NCBI RefSeq assembly: GCF_023242365.1
Contig: NZ_JALLIX010000001.1
Coordinates: 1-64,000, forward strand
Direction of reading: 5' to 3'
Source: Pseudomonas sp. MWU13-2100
GTDB lineage: Bacteria > Pseudomonadota > Gammaproteobacteria > Pseudomonadales > Pseudomonadaceae
DNA length: 64,000 nt
The notes under the pieces were generated by a model. That model worked only from the letters and a program-made list of their open reading frames with translations, did no database searches and was not told the DNA's origin. This document shows, one piece after another, positions 23,524-33,180 of the stretch (within the stretch, counting starts at the first letter, position 1; each line of letters starts with the position of its first letter). Made by a program: the position numbers and the translations under genes.

Positions 23524-24846
23524 TCAGTCGGTCTCGATCCGAGAATGCTTGCGAGTGTCCTTCATGGTCACGTACACCAGCAACGAGCAGGCGATGCAGG
23601 CCGTCACGTACCAGTAGTAACCGGTTTCCATGCCGACGCTCTTGAACCACAGTGCGATGTACTCCGCGGTGCCGCCGAAGATCGAGACGGTCAGGGCATA
23701 CGGCAGGCCTACGCCCAGCGCGCGGATTTCAGTCGGGAACAGCTCGGCCTTCACCACCGCGTTGATCGAGGTGTAGCCGCTGACGATGATCAGCGCCGCC
23801 ATGATCAGGAAGAATGCGCCCCACCAGGTCTGGATGGTGTGCAGGGTGCTGAGGATCGGCACGGTAAACAGCGTCCCGAGGATACCGAAGGCAATCAGGA
23901 TCGGTCGCCGGCCGATCTTGTCCGACAGCGCCCCGACCAGCGGTTGCAGGCACATGAACAGGAACAGCGTCGCCGCCGAAATGGTGGTGGAGTCGGAGAT
24001 GCTCATGCCCACCGTGTTCACCAGGTATTTCTGCATGTAGGTGGTGTAGGTGTAGAACGCCAGGGTGCCGCCCATGGTCAGTCCGACCACGGTCATCAGT
24101 TCCTTGGGATGGCGCATCAGGGTGCGCATCAGGCTTTCTTTCGGCGCCTCCTTCTTCTTGGTGAACGACTCGGTTTCTTCCATGCCACGACGCAGATAGA
24201 GCGCGACCACGGCACACAGGGCGCCGATGGCGAACGGAATCCGCCAGCCCCAGACCTGCAGCTGTTCGGTGGTGAGGGTCTGTTGCAGCACGATCAGCAC
24301 CGCCAGGGCGATGAGCTGGCCGGAGATCAGGGTCACGTACTGGAAGCTGGAGAAGAAGCCGCGACGTTCCTTGGTCGCCATCTCGCTGAGGTAGGTGGCC
24401 GAGGTGCCATATTCGCCGCCGACCGACAGGCCCTGCATCAGGCGGGCGACCACCAGCAGGATCGGCGCGCCGACGCCGATGGTTTCATAGCCGGGGGTGA
24501 GGGCGATGATCAAGGAGCCGGCGCACATCAGCAGGACCGAACCCATCAGGGCCGCCTTGCGTCCCTTGCGGTCGGCGTAGAGGCCCATGAGCCAGCCACC
24601 GATCGGGCGCATCAGGAAGCCCACGGCGAAGATCGCGGCAGTGTTGAGGAGTTGGGCGGTGGTGTCGCCCTTGGGGAAGAAGACCTTGGCGAAGTACAGC
24701 GAGAACGCGGCGTAGACGTACCAGTCGTACCATTCGACCATGTTGCCGACCGAACCGCTGAAGATCGATTTCAGACGGTTGGCGGTGGTTCTTTCTTTGG
24801 CCGGCACGGCGGCCGACCCCAGGGGCAGGGTAGCGGAGTTATCCAT
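23524..24846 (-). CDS. kgtP: MFS 2-oxoglutarate permease, KgtP family
   Basis: 440 aa with 12 predicted membrane segments. Metabolite:H+ symporter family motifs: GNMVEWYDWYVYAAFSLYFA, GWLMGLYADRKGRKAAL, and RLMQGLSVGGEYGTSATYLSE. KgtP imports 2-oxoglutarate with protons. The assignment is supported by the sigma-54 promoter 62 bases upstream and by the neighbouring MifR/MifS-like pair, which in P. aeruginosa is needed for 2-oxoglutarate use. ShiA/ProP-type specificity is the alternative. Confidence 0.8.
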   Translation of the reverse strand: MDNSATLPLGSAAVPAKERTTANRLKSIFSGSVGNMVEWYDWYVYAAFSLYFAKVFFPKGDTTAQLLNTAAIFAVGFLMRPIGGWLMGLYADRKGRKAALMGSVLLMCAGSLIIALTPGYETIGVGAPILLVVARLMQGLSVGGEYGTSATYLSEMATKERRGFFSSFQYVTLISGQLIALAVLIVLQQTLTTEQLQVWGWRIPFAIGALCAVVALYLRRGMEETESFTKKKEAPKESLMRTLMRHPKELMTVVGLTMGGTLAFYTYTTYMQKYLVNTVGMSISDSTTISAATLFLFMCLQPLVGALSDKIGRRPILIAFGILGTLFTVPILSTLHTIQTWWGAFFLIMAALIIVSGYTSINAVVKAELFPTEIRALGVGLPYALTVSIFGGTAEYIALWFKSVGMETGYYWYVTACIACSLLVYVTMKDTRKHSRIETD

Positions 24847-24907
24847 CGGGGAACCTTCAAGTCATTGTTTTTGTGGAGCGCGCGCGAGCGCAGCCTGCCA
24901 GGGCTAT

Positions 24908-24923
24908 AGCAGGAGCTGTGCCA
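24908..24923 (-). promoter_or_regulatory. Sigma-54 promoter of the KgtP-like gene
   Basis: TGGCACAGCTCCTGCT on the minus strand: GG and GC elements with exactly 10 bases between, matching the TGGCAC-N5-TTGC consensus except one T. It ends 62 bases before the ATG at 24846. The adjacent regulator is a sigma-54 activator. Confidence 0.75.
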
Positions 24924-24967
24924 ACGACTGAAGGCCCGGTTTAGAGGGGAGCACCGGGATTTTATGA

Positions 24968-25014
24968 GCGGAAATCCGCCTATTGGCGATAAAACGGTAA
25001 GCGGGAAATTGCCG
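24968..25014 (-). promoter_or_regulatory. Candidate enhancer sites for the sigma-54 regulator
   Basis: Two similar dyads, GCGGAAATCCGC (24968-24979) and GCGGGAAATTGCCG (25001-25014), lie roughly 75 and 110 bases upstream of the predicted start. Their spacing of about 33 bases is near three helical turns, as expected for upstream activator sites. Confidence 0.45.
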
Positions 25015-25035
25015 ATGTGAACCCGCTCTATTGTG

Positions 25036-25171
25036 ATTGTGGCGAGCGGGCTTGCCCGCGCTGGGGCGCGAAGCGGCCCTGAGACCGGTGGTTGCGGTGT
25101 ATCAGGTAGAACGAGGTGTCTGTTTTTACGGCTGCTTCGCAGCCGAGCGCGGGCAAGCCCGCTCGCCACAA
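25036..25171. repeat. REP doublet, type B
   Basis: ATTGTGGCGAGCGGGCTTGC and its complement, about 90 bases apart, built like 22427-22563. A further broken half (GGGCAAGCCCGTTCTTCACA) follows at about 25213-25232. Confidence 0.8.
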
Positions 25172-25241
25172 ATTTCGGCCAGGCTTAAGATCGCTCTTAG
25201 CTGACTGGCATTAGGGCAAGCCCGTTCTTCACAAGGGGCAG

Positions 25242-26573
25242 TCACTCGTCCTTGAGGAACATTTCGCGCGCCAGGCCATGGCGCTGCATTTTCTCATTGA
25301 AGGTGCGACGCGGCAGTTGCAGCTCTTCAAGTACCGCTTTGACATCGCCCTTGTGCCGGCTCAGGGCCGAACGCAGGCATTGCGCTTCAAAGGCTTCCTG
25401 CTGCGCCGCCAGGGATTGGCCCGGATCGATTGCGTCAGGCTCCGGCTCATCCAGGCCGAGTACCGAGCGCTCGGCGGCATTGGCCAACTCTCGCACATTA
25501 CCCGGCCAGTCATGGCTCAACAGGCGGCTCAACTGCGGTCCGCTCAATGGCGTCGGGGTCCGCCCCATTCGCTCGGCCGCGTGGTAGGCGAAGTGTTCGA
25601 ACAGCAACGGGATATCTTCGCGTCGTTCGCGCAATGGCGGCAGGCGCAACTGTGCCACCGTCAGCCGGTAGGCCAGGTCTTCGCGAAAACGCCCGGCCCG
25701 GGCTTCGTCCAGCAAGTCGGGCTTGGTCGCGGCGACAATGCGCAGATCCACCGTGATGCTCTGGTTCGAACCCAGCCGCTCGAGCTTCTGCTCCTGCAGC
25801 ACCCGTAGCAGTTTCACTTGCTGGGCCAGCGGCATGCTTTCGATTTCGTCGAGAAACAAGGTGCCACCATCGGCGTATTCCAGCTTGCCGATGCGCTTGC
25901 CTTGGGCCCCGGTAAAGGCCCCGCTTTCATGGCCGAACAACTCGGCTTCAAACAAGGCCTCGGGAATCGCCGCACAGTTGAGGGCGACAAATGGCTTGGC
26001 GGCCCTCGGTCCGAAGTCATGCAGGCAACGGGCAACCAGTTCCTTGCCGCTGCCGGTTTCACCGCGGATCAGCACATTGACCGGCAGCGCCGCCAGCTCC
26101 AGCACCTGCCGGCGTAGGGTTTGCAGGCTGCGGGAAACCCCCAGCAGGCTGCGCTCGAGTCGGGAGCGCTGATCGGCCTGTTCATGCAACTGGCGGTTCT
26201 CCAGCACCAGGCGGCGTTTCTCCATGGCCCGGGCGAGGCTGGCAAGCAGGGTCTGCGGGCTGAAGGGTTTTTCCAGGAAGTCATAGGCCCCATCGCGCAT
26301 GGCTTCCACGGCCATGGGGACGTCACCGTGGCCGGTCAGCAGGATCACCGGCAGGTCGCGGTCGTGTGCTTGCAAACGCGCCAGCAATTCCAGACCGCCC
26401 ATGCCGGGCATGCGCACGTCGCTGAGGATCACCCCGGGAAAATCATGGGGCAGTTGTGCCAGGCACTCTTCGGCGCGGCTGAAGGTCTGCACCTGGAAGC
26501 CCGACAGGCGCAACCATTGCTCGACGGCCGTGCGGATGCTGGCTTCGTCATCGACCACGATCACAGCGTTCAT
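25242..26573 (-). CDS. mifR: Sigma-54-dependent response regulator, MifR/DctD-like
   Basis: 443 aa. Receiver domain 1-120 with phospho-acceptor Asp52 (ILSDVRMPGMGG); AAA+ domain about 140-375 with Walker A GETGSGKE, the sigma-54 contact loop ESGAFTGAQ and Walker B LFLDEIE; Fis-type HTH at the C-terminus (LEELQLPRRTFNEKMQRHGL). Phosphorylated, it would hydrolyse ATP to open sigma-54 promoters such as the one before kgtP. Overlaps the kinase gene by 4 bases. The DctD name is an alternative; the adjoining KgtP favours MifR. Confidence 0.82.
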   Translation of the reverse strand: MNAVIVVDDEASIRTAVEQWLRLSGFQVQTFSRAEECLAQLPHDFPGVILSDVRMPGMGGLELLARLQAHDRDLPVILLTGHGDVPMAVEAMRDGAYDFLEKPFSPQTLLASLARAMEKRRLVLENRQLHEQADQRSRLERSLLGVSRSLQTLRRQVLELAALPVNVLIRGETGSGKELVARCLHDFGPRAAKPFVALNCAAIPEALFEAELFGHESGAFTGAQGKRIGKLEYADGGTLFLDEIESMPLAQQVKLLRVLQEQKLERLGSNQSITVDLRIVAATKPDLLDEARAGRFREDLAYRLTVAQLRLPPLRERREDIPLLFEHFAYHAAERMGRTPTPLSGPQLSRLLSHDWPGNVRELANAAERSVLGLDEPEPDAIDPGQSLAAQQEAFEAQCLRSALSRHKGDVKAVLEELQLPRRTFNEKMQRHGLAREMFLKDE

Positions 26574-28333
26574 CGAGTGTCCATCTCCGGGGCAATAGGC
26601 AAGGTCAGGCTGAAGTGGGCGCCGCCGTGGCGATTGTCGACGCTCAGGCGGCCGTCCAGTTCATGGACGATGGCGTAGGACACCGCCAGACCCAAGCCGA
26701 GGCCATCACCCACCGGCTTGGTGGTGAAGAACGGATCGAAGACCTTGCTCAGGTGTTCCTCGGCAATGCCACCGCCGCTATCGCCCACGGTCAGCAGCCA
26801 CACCGGAGGGCGTGCTTCGATACGGATTTCCAGGCGCTTGAGCGGCTTGTCGTGCATGGCGTCCAGGGCGTTGCGCAACAGGTTGATCAGCACCTGCTCC
26901 AGGCGAATGGCATCGCCCCGGACCCAGGCCGGGCGGGTCAGGTGCAGCACCGTGCTGACCGCGTCCTCGCGCAAGCGCGGGTCCAGCAGTTGCAAGGCCT
27001 GGTCGACTACCGTGGCCAGGTCGAGAGGCTCGCGCAGGCCGCTGGGGCTTTGTCGGGCGTAGGTTTTCAAGTGCCCGGTGAGGGCCGCCATGCGGGTCAA
27101 CATCTGCTCCAGCGGCGCGAGAGCCTGGTAGGCGTCGTCGATCCGACCGTGATCGAGCAACAGGCGCAAGCTGGCCAATTGCATGCGCTGGGCGGTCAGC
27201 GGCTGGTTGATCTCGTGGGCCAGGGCGGCGGACATCTGCCCCAGCGCTGCGAGCTTGGCCGATTGCACCAGGCCGTCCTGGGCGGTACGCAGGTCGCGGG
27301 TGCGTTCCTCGACCAGGCGTTCCAGTTCTTCGCGACTGCGCTGGCGCAGGCGCGCCAGACGCCAGCGTTGGCTGAGGAACAGCAGCAGAAACACCAGGGT
27401 CAGCCACAGGCCGGCACCGGCAAGCGCGGCATTGCGTCGTTCCTCGGCGGCCATCTGCGGTTTGCGCAGCAGGTGCAGAGTCCAATCTTCCGGAGGCAGC
27501 GGCTGCGATTCCCAGAGGTAGTCGGCACTGCCGTCCGGGCCGTCGACCCGGGTCAGGTAGCTGTTGTCGCCGAACATCCGCAAGGGCCGGTATTCGAGGG
27601 GGCTCAGGGACTGTTTGTCATATTGCCGGGTGCTGCCGATTTCGCTGCGATCGTTGTCACGCAACGGGCGCAGCAGGCGATAACGCCAGCCGGGTTGGTT
27701 GGCGATAAACACGATGTCGCGGGCATCGCTGACCAGCAGTGTGTCGTTGCCCTTGCTCCACTCACGCTCGAGTTCCGGGAACTCCAGTTTTACCACCATG
27801 GCTCCGAGGAATTCACCGTTGTCGCCGGTCACCGCGCTGGCGAGAAAATAGCCGGGAATGCCGCTGGTCACGCCCACGGCATAGAAGTGTCCGCTGCCCT
27901 CGACGCGGGTTTGCTTGAAGTAGGGGCGAAAGCCGTAGTTGTGACCGACGTAGCTGCTGGGCTGGTTCCAGTTGCTGGCGGCCACCGACAGGCCATTGCG
28001 GTCGAGCAGTTGCAGGGTGGAAGAGCGGGCAGCGCCGTTGATCCGTTCCAGTTTGCGGTTCAGGGTATCCTGTTGTTCCGCATCGACGGGGCCGGCCAGG
28101 GCCGCGCGCAATTGCGGGTCGAGGGCGAGCACGGCGGGCAGCGCGCGGTAGCGTTCGATCAGGGTGTGCAGCGAGTTGGCGTAAAGCGTCAGTTGCGTCT
28201 TGCCCCGTGAGGCGTCGTCGACCAGGGCCTGTTGTTCGGCGCGATGTACGGCCCAGCCGGCGGCCAGGGCGGTACCGGCGGCAATCAGCAGGGTATAGAA
28301 CGCCAGACGCAGGAAACGGGGGATCGGCGACAT
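26570..28333 (-). CDS. mifS: Sensor histidine kinase, MifS/DctB-like
   Basis: 587 aa. Membrane segment about 8-27, periplasmic double-CACHE region about 30-300, second membrane segment about 300-322, coiled coil, HisKA domain with H-box [17 protein letters not shown], then HATPase with [17 protein letters not shown] and the GLGLGLAVS lid. It senses a dicarboxylate-like ligand outside the membrane and phosphorylates the regulator encoded next. The ATGA overlap couples the two. Ligand identity (2-oxoglutarate) is inferred from the neighbouring permease. Confidence 0.82.
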   Translation of the reverse strand: MSPIPRFLRLAFYTLLIAAGTALAAGWAVHRAEQQALVDDASRGKTQLTLYANSLHTLIERYRALPAVLALDPQLRAALAGPVDAEQQDTLNRKLERINGAARSSTLQLLDRNGLSVAASNWNQPSSYVGHNYGFRPYFKQTRVEGSGHFYAVGVTSGIPGYFLASAVTGDNGEFLGAMVVKLEFPELEREWSKGNDTLLVSDARDIVFIANQPGWRYRLLRPLRDNDRSEIGSTRQYDKQSLSPLEYRPLRMFGDNSYLTRVDGPDGSADYLWESQPLPPEDWTLHLLRKPQMAAEERRNAALAGAGLWLTLVFLLLFLSQRWRLARLRQRSREELERLVEERTRDLRTAQDGLVQSAKLAALGQMSAALAHEINQPLTAQRMQLASLRLLLDHGRIDDAYQALAPLEQMLTRMAALTGHLKTYARQSPSGLREPLDLATVVDQALQLLDPRLREDAVSTVLHLTRPAWVRGDAIRLEQVLINLLRNALDAMHDKPLKRLEIRIEARPPVWLLTVGDSGGGIAEEHLSKVFDPFFTTKPVGDGLGLGLAVSYAIVHELDGRLSVDNRHGGAHFSLTLPIAPEMDTR

Positions 28334-28396
28334 ACGGGCAACGACAGGCTGGGGACGGGCGGGAAAGATAGCATGCTGAATCAGGTGGGCGCTGAC

Positions 28397-28472
28397 TTGT
28401 GGGAGCGGAGCTTGCCCGCGAAGCGTTTGGCGACCTCAAGGTCCCTTTCGCGGGCAAGCTCCGCTCCCACAG
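28397..28472. repeat. REP doublet, type C (GGGAGCGGAGCTTGCCCGCGAA)
   Basis: CTTGTGGGAGCGGAGCTTGC and the complement GCAAGCTCCGCTCCCACAGG form a long palindrome with a loop of about 28 bases. It sits between kinase and BglX genes, both on the minus strand. Confidence 0.8.
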
Positions 28473-28491
28473 GAGCGGCCAGTGGCAGAAT

Positions 28492-30783
28492 TTACAGCAA
28501 CTCGAAACTCTGCTGCGTCACATTCTGCGAGTCGAGACCGATCTGCACGTTGAACTTGCCCGGCTCCGAGGCGTACTTCAACTGGGCGTTGTAGAACTTC
28601 AGGTCTTCCTCATCGATGCTGAAGTGAAGGACCTTCTGTTCGCCCGCCTTGAGCATCACTTTCTGGAAGTTCTTCAGTTCCTTGATCGGACGGATCATGG
28701 AGCCGGCGACTTGCTGGATATACAGCTGCACCACCGTTTCGCCGTCACGCTTGCCGGTGTTCTTGACCGTGATGCTGGCATCGAGCTTGCCGCTCTTGTT
28801 CAGCGTGGTCGAAGACAGGGCCATGTCGCTCAGGCTGAAGTCGGTGTAGCTCAGGCCGTAACCGAAGGGGTACAGCGGGGTGTTTTCCTCGTCGAAGTAC
28901 TGCGAGGTGTAGTTGCCGGGCTTGCCCGGTGTGAACGGCCGGCCGATGGTCAGGTGGTTGTAGTACATCGGCACCTGGCCGACCGAACGCGGAAAGGTGA
29001 TCGGCAGCTTGCCCGACGGGTTGTAGTCACCGAACAGCACGTCGGCGATGGCGTTGCCGCCTTCGGTGCCGCTGAACCAGGTTTCCAGCACGGCATCGGC
29101 CTGGTCCTGCTCATGAGCGATGGTCAGCGGACGGCCGTTCATCAGCACCAGTACCAGGGGCTTGCCGGTGGCCTTGAGGGCCTTGATCAGGTCCCGCTGG
29201 CTGGCCGGGATGTTCAGGTCGGTACGGCTCGACGACTCGTGGGACATGCCCCGCGACTCGCCCACGGCGGCGATCACCACATCGGCCTGCTGCGCGGCCT
29301 TGACCGCTTCGTCGATCATCTGCTGCGCCGGGCGCGGGTCATCCGTCACTTCCGGGGCATCGAAGTTGAGGAAGTTCAGGTAATCCACGACCTTCTTGTC
29401 GGCGGTGATGTTCGAGCCGCGGGCGTAGACCAGTTGACCCTTGTCGCCCAGGGCGCGGCTCATGCCGTCATACAGGGTGACCGACTGCGCCGGCAGGCCG
29501 GCGGCGGCCCAACTGCCCATCATGTCGATCGGCGCCTTGGCCAGCGGGCCGACCAGGGCGATCTTCGCTGATTTCTTCAGTGGCAGGGTCTGGCTCTGGT
29601 TCTTCAGCAGCACCAGGCTGCGCCGCGCGATATCCCGGGCATCGCTGCGGTGCAGGCGGCTTTCGGCATTGGTGTCGGCCGGATCGTCCTCGGCCTTGCC
29701 GATGCGCAGGTACGGGTCCTTGAACAGGCCCATGTCGTACTTGGCGCCAAGCACTTCACGCACGGCATTGTCCAGGTCGCTTTGCGGCACTTCGCCGGAC
29801 TGGATCAGCCCCGGCAGTTCCTTGCCATACAGCGAGTCGTTCATGCTCATGTCGATGCCGGCCTTGATCGCCAGCTTGGCCGCCTCGCGACCATCCTTGG
29901 CGACGCCGTGCTTGAGCAGTTCGAAAATCGCCCCGTGGTCACTCACTGCCAGGCCCTTGAAGCCCCACTCCTTGCGCAGCAGGTCTTGCATCAGCCAGGT
30001 GTTGGAGGTAGCGGGTATGCCGTTGATCGAGTTCAGCGCGACCATCACCCCGCCCGCGCCGGCGTCGAGGGCGGCGCGATAAGGTGGCAGGTAGGTCTGG
30101 TACATTTTTACCGGGCTCATGTCGACCACGTTGTAGTCGCGACCGCCTTCCACCGCGCCGTAGAGGGCGAAGTGCTTGACGCTGGCCATGATGCTGTCCG
30201 GTTCGCTCGGACTCTTGCCCTGGTAGGCGTGGACCATCACCTTGGCAATGCGCGAGACCAGGTAGGTGTCCTCGCCGAAACCTTCGGAGGTCCGGCCCCA
30301 ACGCGGGTCGCGGGAAATATCGACCATCGGCGCGAAGGTGATATCCAGGCCGTCGGCGCTGGCTTCCTGGGCGGCGATGCGCCCGGAACGACCGATGGCG
30401 TCCATGTCCCAGCTGGAGGCCAGGGCCAGGCTGATGGGGAAAATGGTCCGGTGGCCGTGGATCACGTCATAGGCGAAGAACATCGGGATCTTCAGCCGGC
30501 TGCGCATGGCCGCGTCCTGCATCGGACGGTTTTCCGGACGGGTGATGGAGTTGAAGGTGCCGCCGATGTGGCCGGCGGCGATTTCCTTGCGGATCAATTC
30601 CCGGGGCATCTCCGGGCCGATACTGATCAGACGCAATTGGCCGATCTTTTCCTCGAGGGTCATCTGCTTCATCAACTGGGCGATGAAAGCGTCCTTGTTT
30701 TCCAGGGCGGCGGGCTTTGTGTCAGCCACTACCGGGAGACTGGCCAGGCCAATAGCGAGGCCCAGCAAACACAACTTCTTCAT
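28492..30783 (-). CDS. bglX: Periplasmic beta-glucosidase, GH3 family
   Basis: 763 aa, the normal BglX length. Signal peptide MKKLCLLGLAIGLASLPVVA, GH3 N-terminal barrel with the nucleophile Asp in KGLAVSDHGAI, the KHFALYGAVEGGRDYN segment, GH3 C-terminal domain (LVLVLMNGRPL), and a fibronectin III-like domain at the end (GETVVQLYIQQVAGS). It splits beta-linked glucosides in the periplasm. Monocistronic; the ATG at 30783 is followed by a good signal sequence. Confidence 0.92.
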   Translation of the reverse strand: MKKLCLLGLAIGLASLPVVADTKPAALENKDAFIAQLMKQMTLEEKIGQLRLISIGPEMPRELIRKEIAAGHIGGTFNSITRPENRPMQDAAMRSRLKIPMFFAYDVIHGHRTIFPISLALASSWDMDAIGRSGRIAAQEASADGLDITFAPMVDISRDPRWGRTSEGFGEDTYLVSRIAKVMVHAYQGKSPSEPDSIMASVKHFALYGAVEGGRDYNVVDMSPVKMYQTYLPPYRAALDAGAGGVMVALNSINGIPATSNTWLMQDLLRKEWGFKGLAVSDHGAIFELLKHGVAKDGREAAKLAIKAGIDMSMNDSLYGKELPGLIQSGEVPQSDLDNAVREVLGAKYDMGLFKDPYLRIGKAEDDPADTNAESRLHRSDARDIARRSLVLLKNQSQTLPLKKSAKIALVGPLAKAPIDMMGSWAAAGLPAQSVTLYDGMSRALGDKGQLVYARGSNITADKKVVDYLNFLNFDAPEVTDDPRPAQQMIDEAVKAAQQADVVIAAVGESRGMSHESSSRTDLNIPASQRDLIKALKATGKPLVLVLMNGRPLTIAHEQDQADAVLETWFSGTEGGNAIADVLFGDYNPSGKLPITFPRSVGQVPMYYNHLTIGRPFTPGKPGNYTSQYFDEENTPLYPFGYGLSYTDFSLSDMALSSTTLNKSGKLDASITVKNTGKRDGETVVQLYIQQVAGSMIRPIKELKNFQKVMLKAGEQKVLHFSIDEEDLKFYNAQLKYASEPGKFNVQIGLDSQNVTQQSFELL

Positions 30784-31027
30784 GAATGATTATCTCGGAG
30801 CCCGGTCCGGCGACCAATCGTTGAGCACTGGCCGGGCTGTTTAGTTATAGGGAGCGACTCTTGTTGTGCTAATAATCCAGCACCGTGATGAACCGTTTTT
30901 CGCGCTGGGCATCTTTTAGCTGATTGGCTTCACACATTCCAGTGGCTGTGGCGGATTATGCCCCAGTCCCGGGTGAGAAAAATCCCGGGATTTTTCTCTT
31001 TCTAAGGTTTCAAGGAGGGTTTCGAAC

Positions 31028-31639
31028 ATGCAGGCACAACAGGGCTTACGTTCGAGTTGCAGATACGCCGTACTGGCATTGCTGGCGACGTTGCTGGCCG
31101 GCTGCGGCATCAACAATATTCCCACTTATGACGAGCAGGTGAAGGCCAACTGGGCCCAGGTGCAGAACCAGTACCAGCGTCGCGCGGACCTGATCCCGAA
31201 CCTGGTGGAAACGGTCAAGGGATATGCCAAACAGGAGCAGGAAACCCTGACCGCGGTGGTCGAGGCGCGGGCCAAGGCCACCTCGATCCAGGTCGATGCC
31301 AGCACCCTGGACAATCCCGAGAAGCTCAAGCAATACCAGGACGCCCAGGGCCAGTTGACCGGTGCCCTCAGTCGCTTGATGGTGGTTTCGGAGCGTTACC
31401 CGGACCTGAAGTCGAACCAGAACTTCCTGGCCCTGCAGTCCCAACTGGAAGGCACGGAAAACCGCATCAGCGTGGCGCGGCGCGACTTTATCCTCAGTGT
31501 GGAAAAGTACAACACCGAGATCCGTACCTTTCCCGGCCGCCTCTGGCATAGCCTGATGTACAGCAACCTGCCGTTGCGCCCGACGTTCGAAGCGACCGCC
31601 CAGGACGCTGAGAAAGCGCCGCAGGTGAAGTTCCAGTAA
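31028..31639 (+). CDS. lemA: LemA family lipoprotein
   Basis: 203 aa. Lipobox LLAGCGINN places it as a lipoprotein; the remainder is the LemA fold (NWAQVQNQYQRRADLIPNLV, FLALQSQLEGTENRISVARR). An AAGGAGGGTTTCGAAC site precedes the ATG. The function of LemA proteins is unsettled. First gene of an operon with two TPM-domain genes, a combination common in bacteria. Confidence 0.88.
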   Translation: MQAQQGLRSSCRYAVLALLATLLAGCGINNIPTYDEQVKANWAQVQNQYQRRADLIPNLVETVKGYAKQEQETLTAVVEARAKATSIQVDASTLDNPEKLKQYQDAQGQLTGALSRLMVVSERYPDLKSNQNFLALQSQLEGTENRISVARRDFILSVEKYNTEIRTFPGRLWHSLMYSNLPLRPTFEATAQDAEKAPQVKFQ

Positions 31640-31706
31640 CCCGATGGGCGTTGCCGCGCTTGCCCGTGGCAACGCTCGACCCTGCTTCATCACGAACGAG
31701 GTAGGC

Positions 31707-32405
31707 ATGCGTATTTTCAAAGGTGCCCTGTGGCTGTTGCTTTGCACGCTGGCGCTGGTGGCCAGGGCCGATTTGCAGTTTCCCGAACTGAGCGGGCGGG
31801 TGGTGGACAGCGCCCAGATGATCGACGCGCCGGTGCGCGAGGCCTTGAACCAGCAGTTGCAGGCCCATGAAAAGGCTACCGGCGAGCAGATCGTGGTGGT
31901 GACCGTGGCGAACCTGCAAGGCGCGACCATCGAGGATTATGGCTACCAGTTGGGGCGTCACTGGGGGATCGGCCAGAAGGACAAGAACAATGGCGCGCTA
32001 CTGATCGTGGCCCGGGACGAGCGCAAGGTACGGATTGAAGTCGGTTATGGCCTGGAAGATCGCCTGACCGATGCCCAGTCTTCCCTGATCATCAACCAGT
32101 TGATCGTACCGCAGTTCAAGCGCGACCACGTTTCCAGCGGCATCAGTTCCGGTGTCGACGCCATGCTCAAGGTCCTGGGCAGTCCGCTGCTGGAAAAAAC
32201 CGAACCCGAAGGGGATTTCGGTTCGCGGCACCCGGTATTGATCGGTTTCCTCATGGTTCTCTTCGTGCTGATCTGCGCGATCATGCAATTGATGGGCTTC
32301 GGGCCCCGGGGCGGCTCCGGAGGCTTTGGCGGTGGCGGACGTTCCGGCGGCGGTTTCAGTGGCGGCGGCAGTTTCGGTGGCGGCGGCTCATCGGGCAGTT
32401 GGTAA
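31707..32405 (+). CDS. TPM-domain membrane protein with Gly-rich tail (YgcG-like)
   Basis: 232 aa. Signal peptide about 1-22, TPM domain about 25-150 (GRVVDSAQMID, GEQIVVVTVANLQG, KDKNNGALLIVARDERKVRI), one membrane segment about 172-195, then a C-terminal tail made almost only of Gly and Ser. TPM domains have been linked to phosphatase-like activity and photosystem repair in plants; the bacterial role is unclear. The ATG at 31707 is chosen because the signal peptide begins there. Second gene of the lemA operon. Confidence 0.85.
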   Translation: MRIFKGALWLLLCTLALVARADLQFPELSGRVVDSAQMIDAPVREALNQQLQAHEKATGEQIVVVTVANLQGATIEDYGYQLGRHWGIGQKDKNNGALLIVARDERKVRIEVGYGLEDRLTDAQSSLIINQLIVPQFKRDHVSSGISSGVDAMLKVLGSPLLEKTEPEGDFGSRHPVLIGFLMVLFVLICAIMQLMGFGPRGGSGGFGGGGRSGGGFSGGGSFGGGGSSGSW

Positions 32406-32437
32406 TCCACACTAATTATTAGAGAGCGTGCACAACC

Positions 32438-33055
32438 ATGGCCTTACTGACTGAGTACGAACAACGCCAGGTCGCCGAGGCGATCACCCGGGTCGAACAG
32501 CAAACCGATGCGGAACTGGTGACGGTGCTGGCGCGGCGTGCCGATGACTACGCCTACATCCCGTTGCTGTGGGCCAGCCTGGTGGCGCTGCTGGTGCCGG
32601 GGATCATCAATTTGGCCTTCGGCTGGCTGAACAGCCACAGCCTGTTGGCGGTGCAATGGAGCAGTTTTATCGTGTTGTGCCTGGTGTTCCGCATCCCGTC
32701 GGTCACCAGCCGGCTGATTCCGCGTTCGGTGCGGCACTGGCGGGCGTCGGGCCTGGCGCGGCGGCAGTTTCTCGAACAAAGCCTGCATCACACCGTCGAC
32801 AGTACCGGTGTGCTGATTTTTGTCTGCGAGGCCGAGCGCTATGTTGAAATCCTGGTGGACAAGGGCATTTCCCGGCGACTCGACAACAGCGCCTGGGAGC
32901 CCATCGTCAAGGCTTTCACCGAACGGGTCAAACAAGGGCAGACCTTGCAGGGCTTTGTCACCTGCATCGAGTCCTGCGGCGAACTGCTCAAGGTCCATGT
33001 GCCGGTGACCCAGGCGCGTAACCAGTTGCCCAACCGCTTGGTGCTGTTGGGCTGA
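32438..33055 (+). CDS. Second TPM-domain protein of the lemA operon
   Basis: 205 aa. Starts MALLTEYEQRQVAEAITRVE and reads QQTDAELVTVLARRADDYAY, with one or two membrane segments about 45-95 and the rest of the TPM domain after (VLIFVCEAERYVEILVDKGI). No signal peptide. It follows the previous TPM gene by 32 bases. The two TPM proteins plus LemA probably form one membrane-associated unit. Confidence 0.83.
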   Translation: MALLTEYEQRQVAEAITRVEQQTDAELVTVLARRADDYAYIPLLWASLVALLVPGIINLAFGWLNSHSLLAVQWSSFIVLCLVFRIPSVTSRLIPRSVRHWRASGLARRQFLEQSLHHTVDSTGVLIFVCEAERYVEILVDKGISRRLDNSAWEPIVKAFTERVKQGQTLQGFVTCIESCGELLKVHVPVTQARNQLPNRLVLLG

Positions 33056-33180
33056 GGCCCGCGGTTCGGGCGCGGTATCCGGACGAATGACGAAATAAGC
33101 CCGTGCCCTGGCGTTCCATCCCGCCTAAAATGCCCGGCATTCCCCTTATCCAGATCCCGCACGCCCGAGGCGCTTTTTCC

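Noticed and set aside
26615-28210. 531-codon open frame opposite the sensor kinase
   Set aside because: High-GC shadow frame; the kinase on the minus strand has all histidine kinase motifs.
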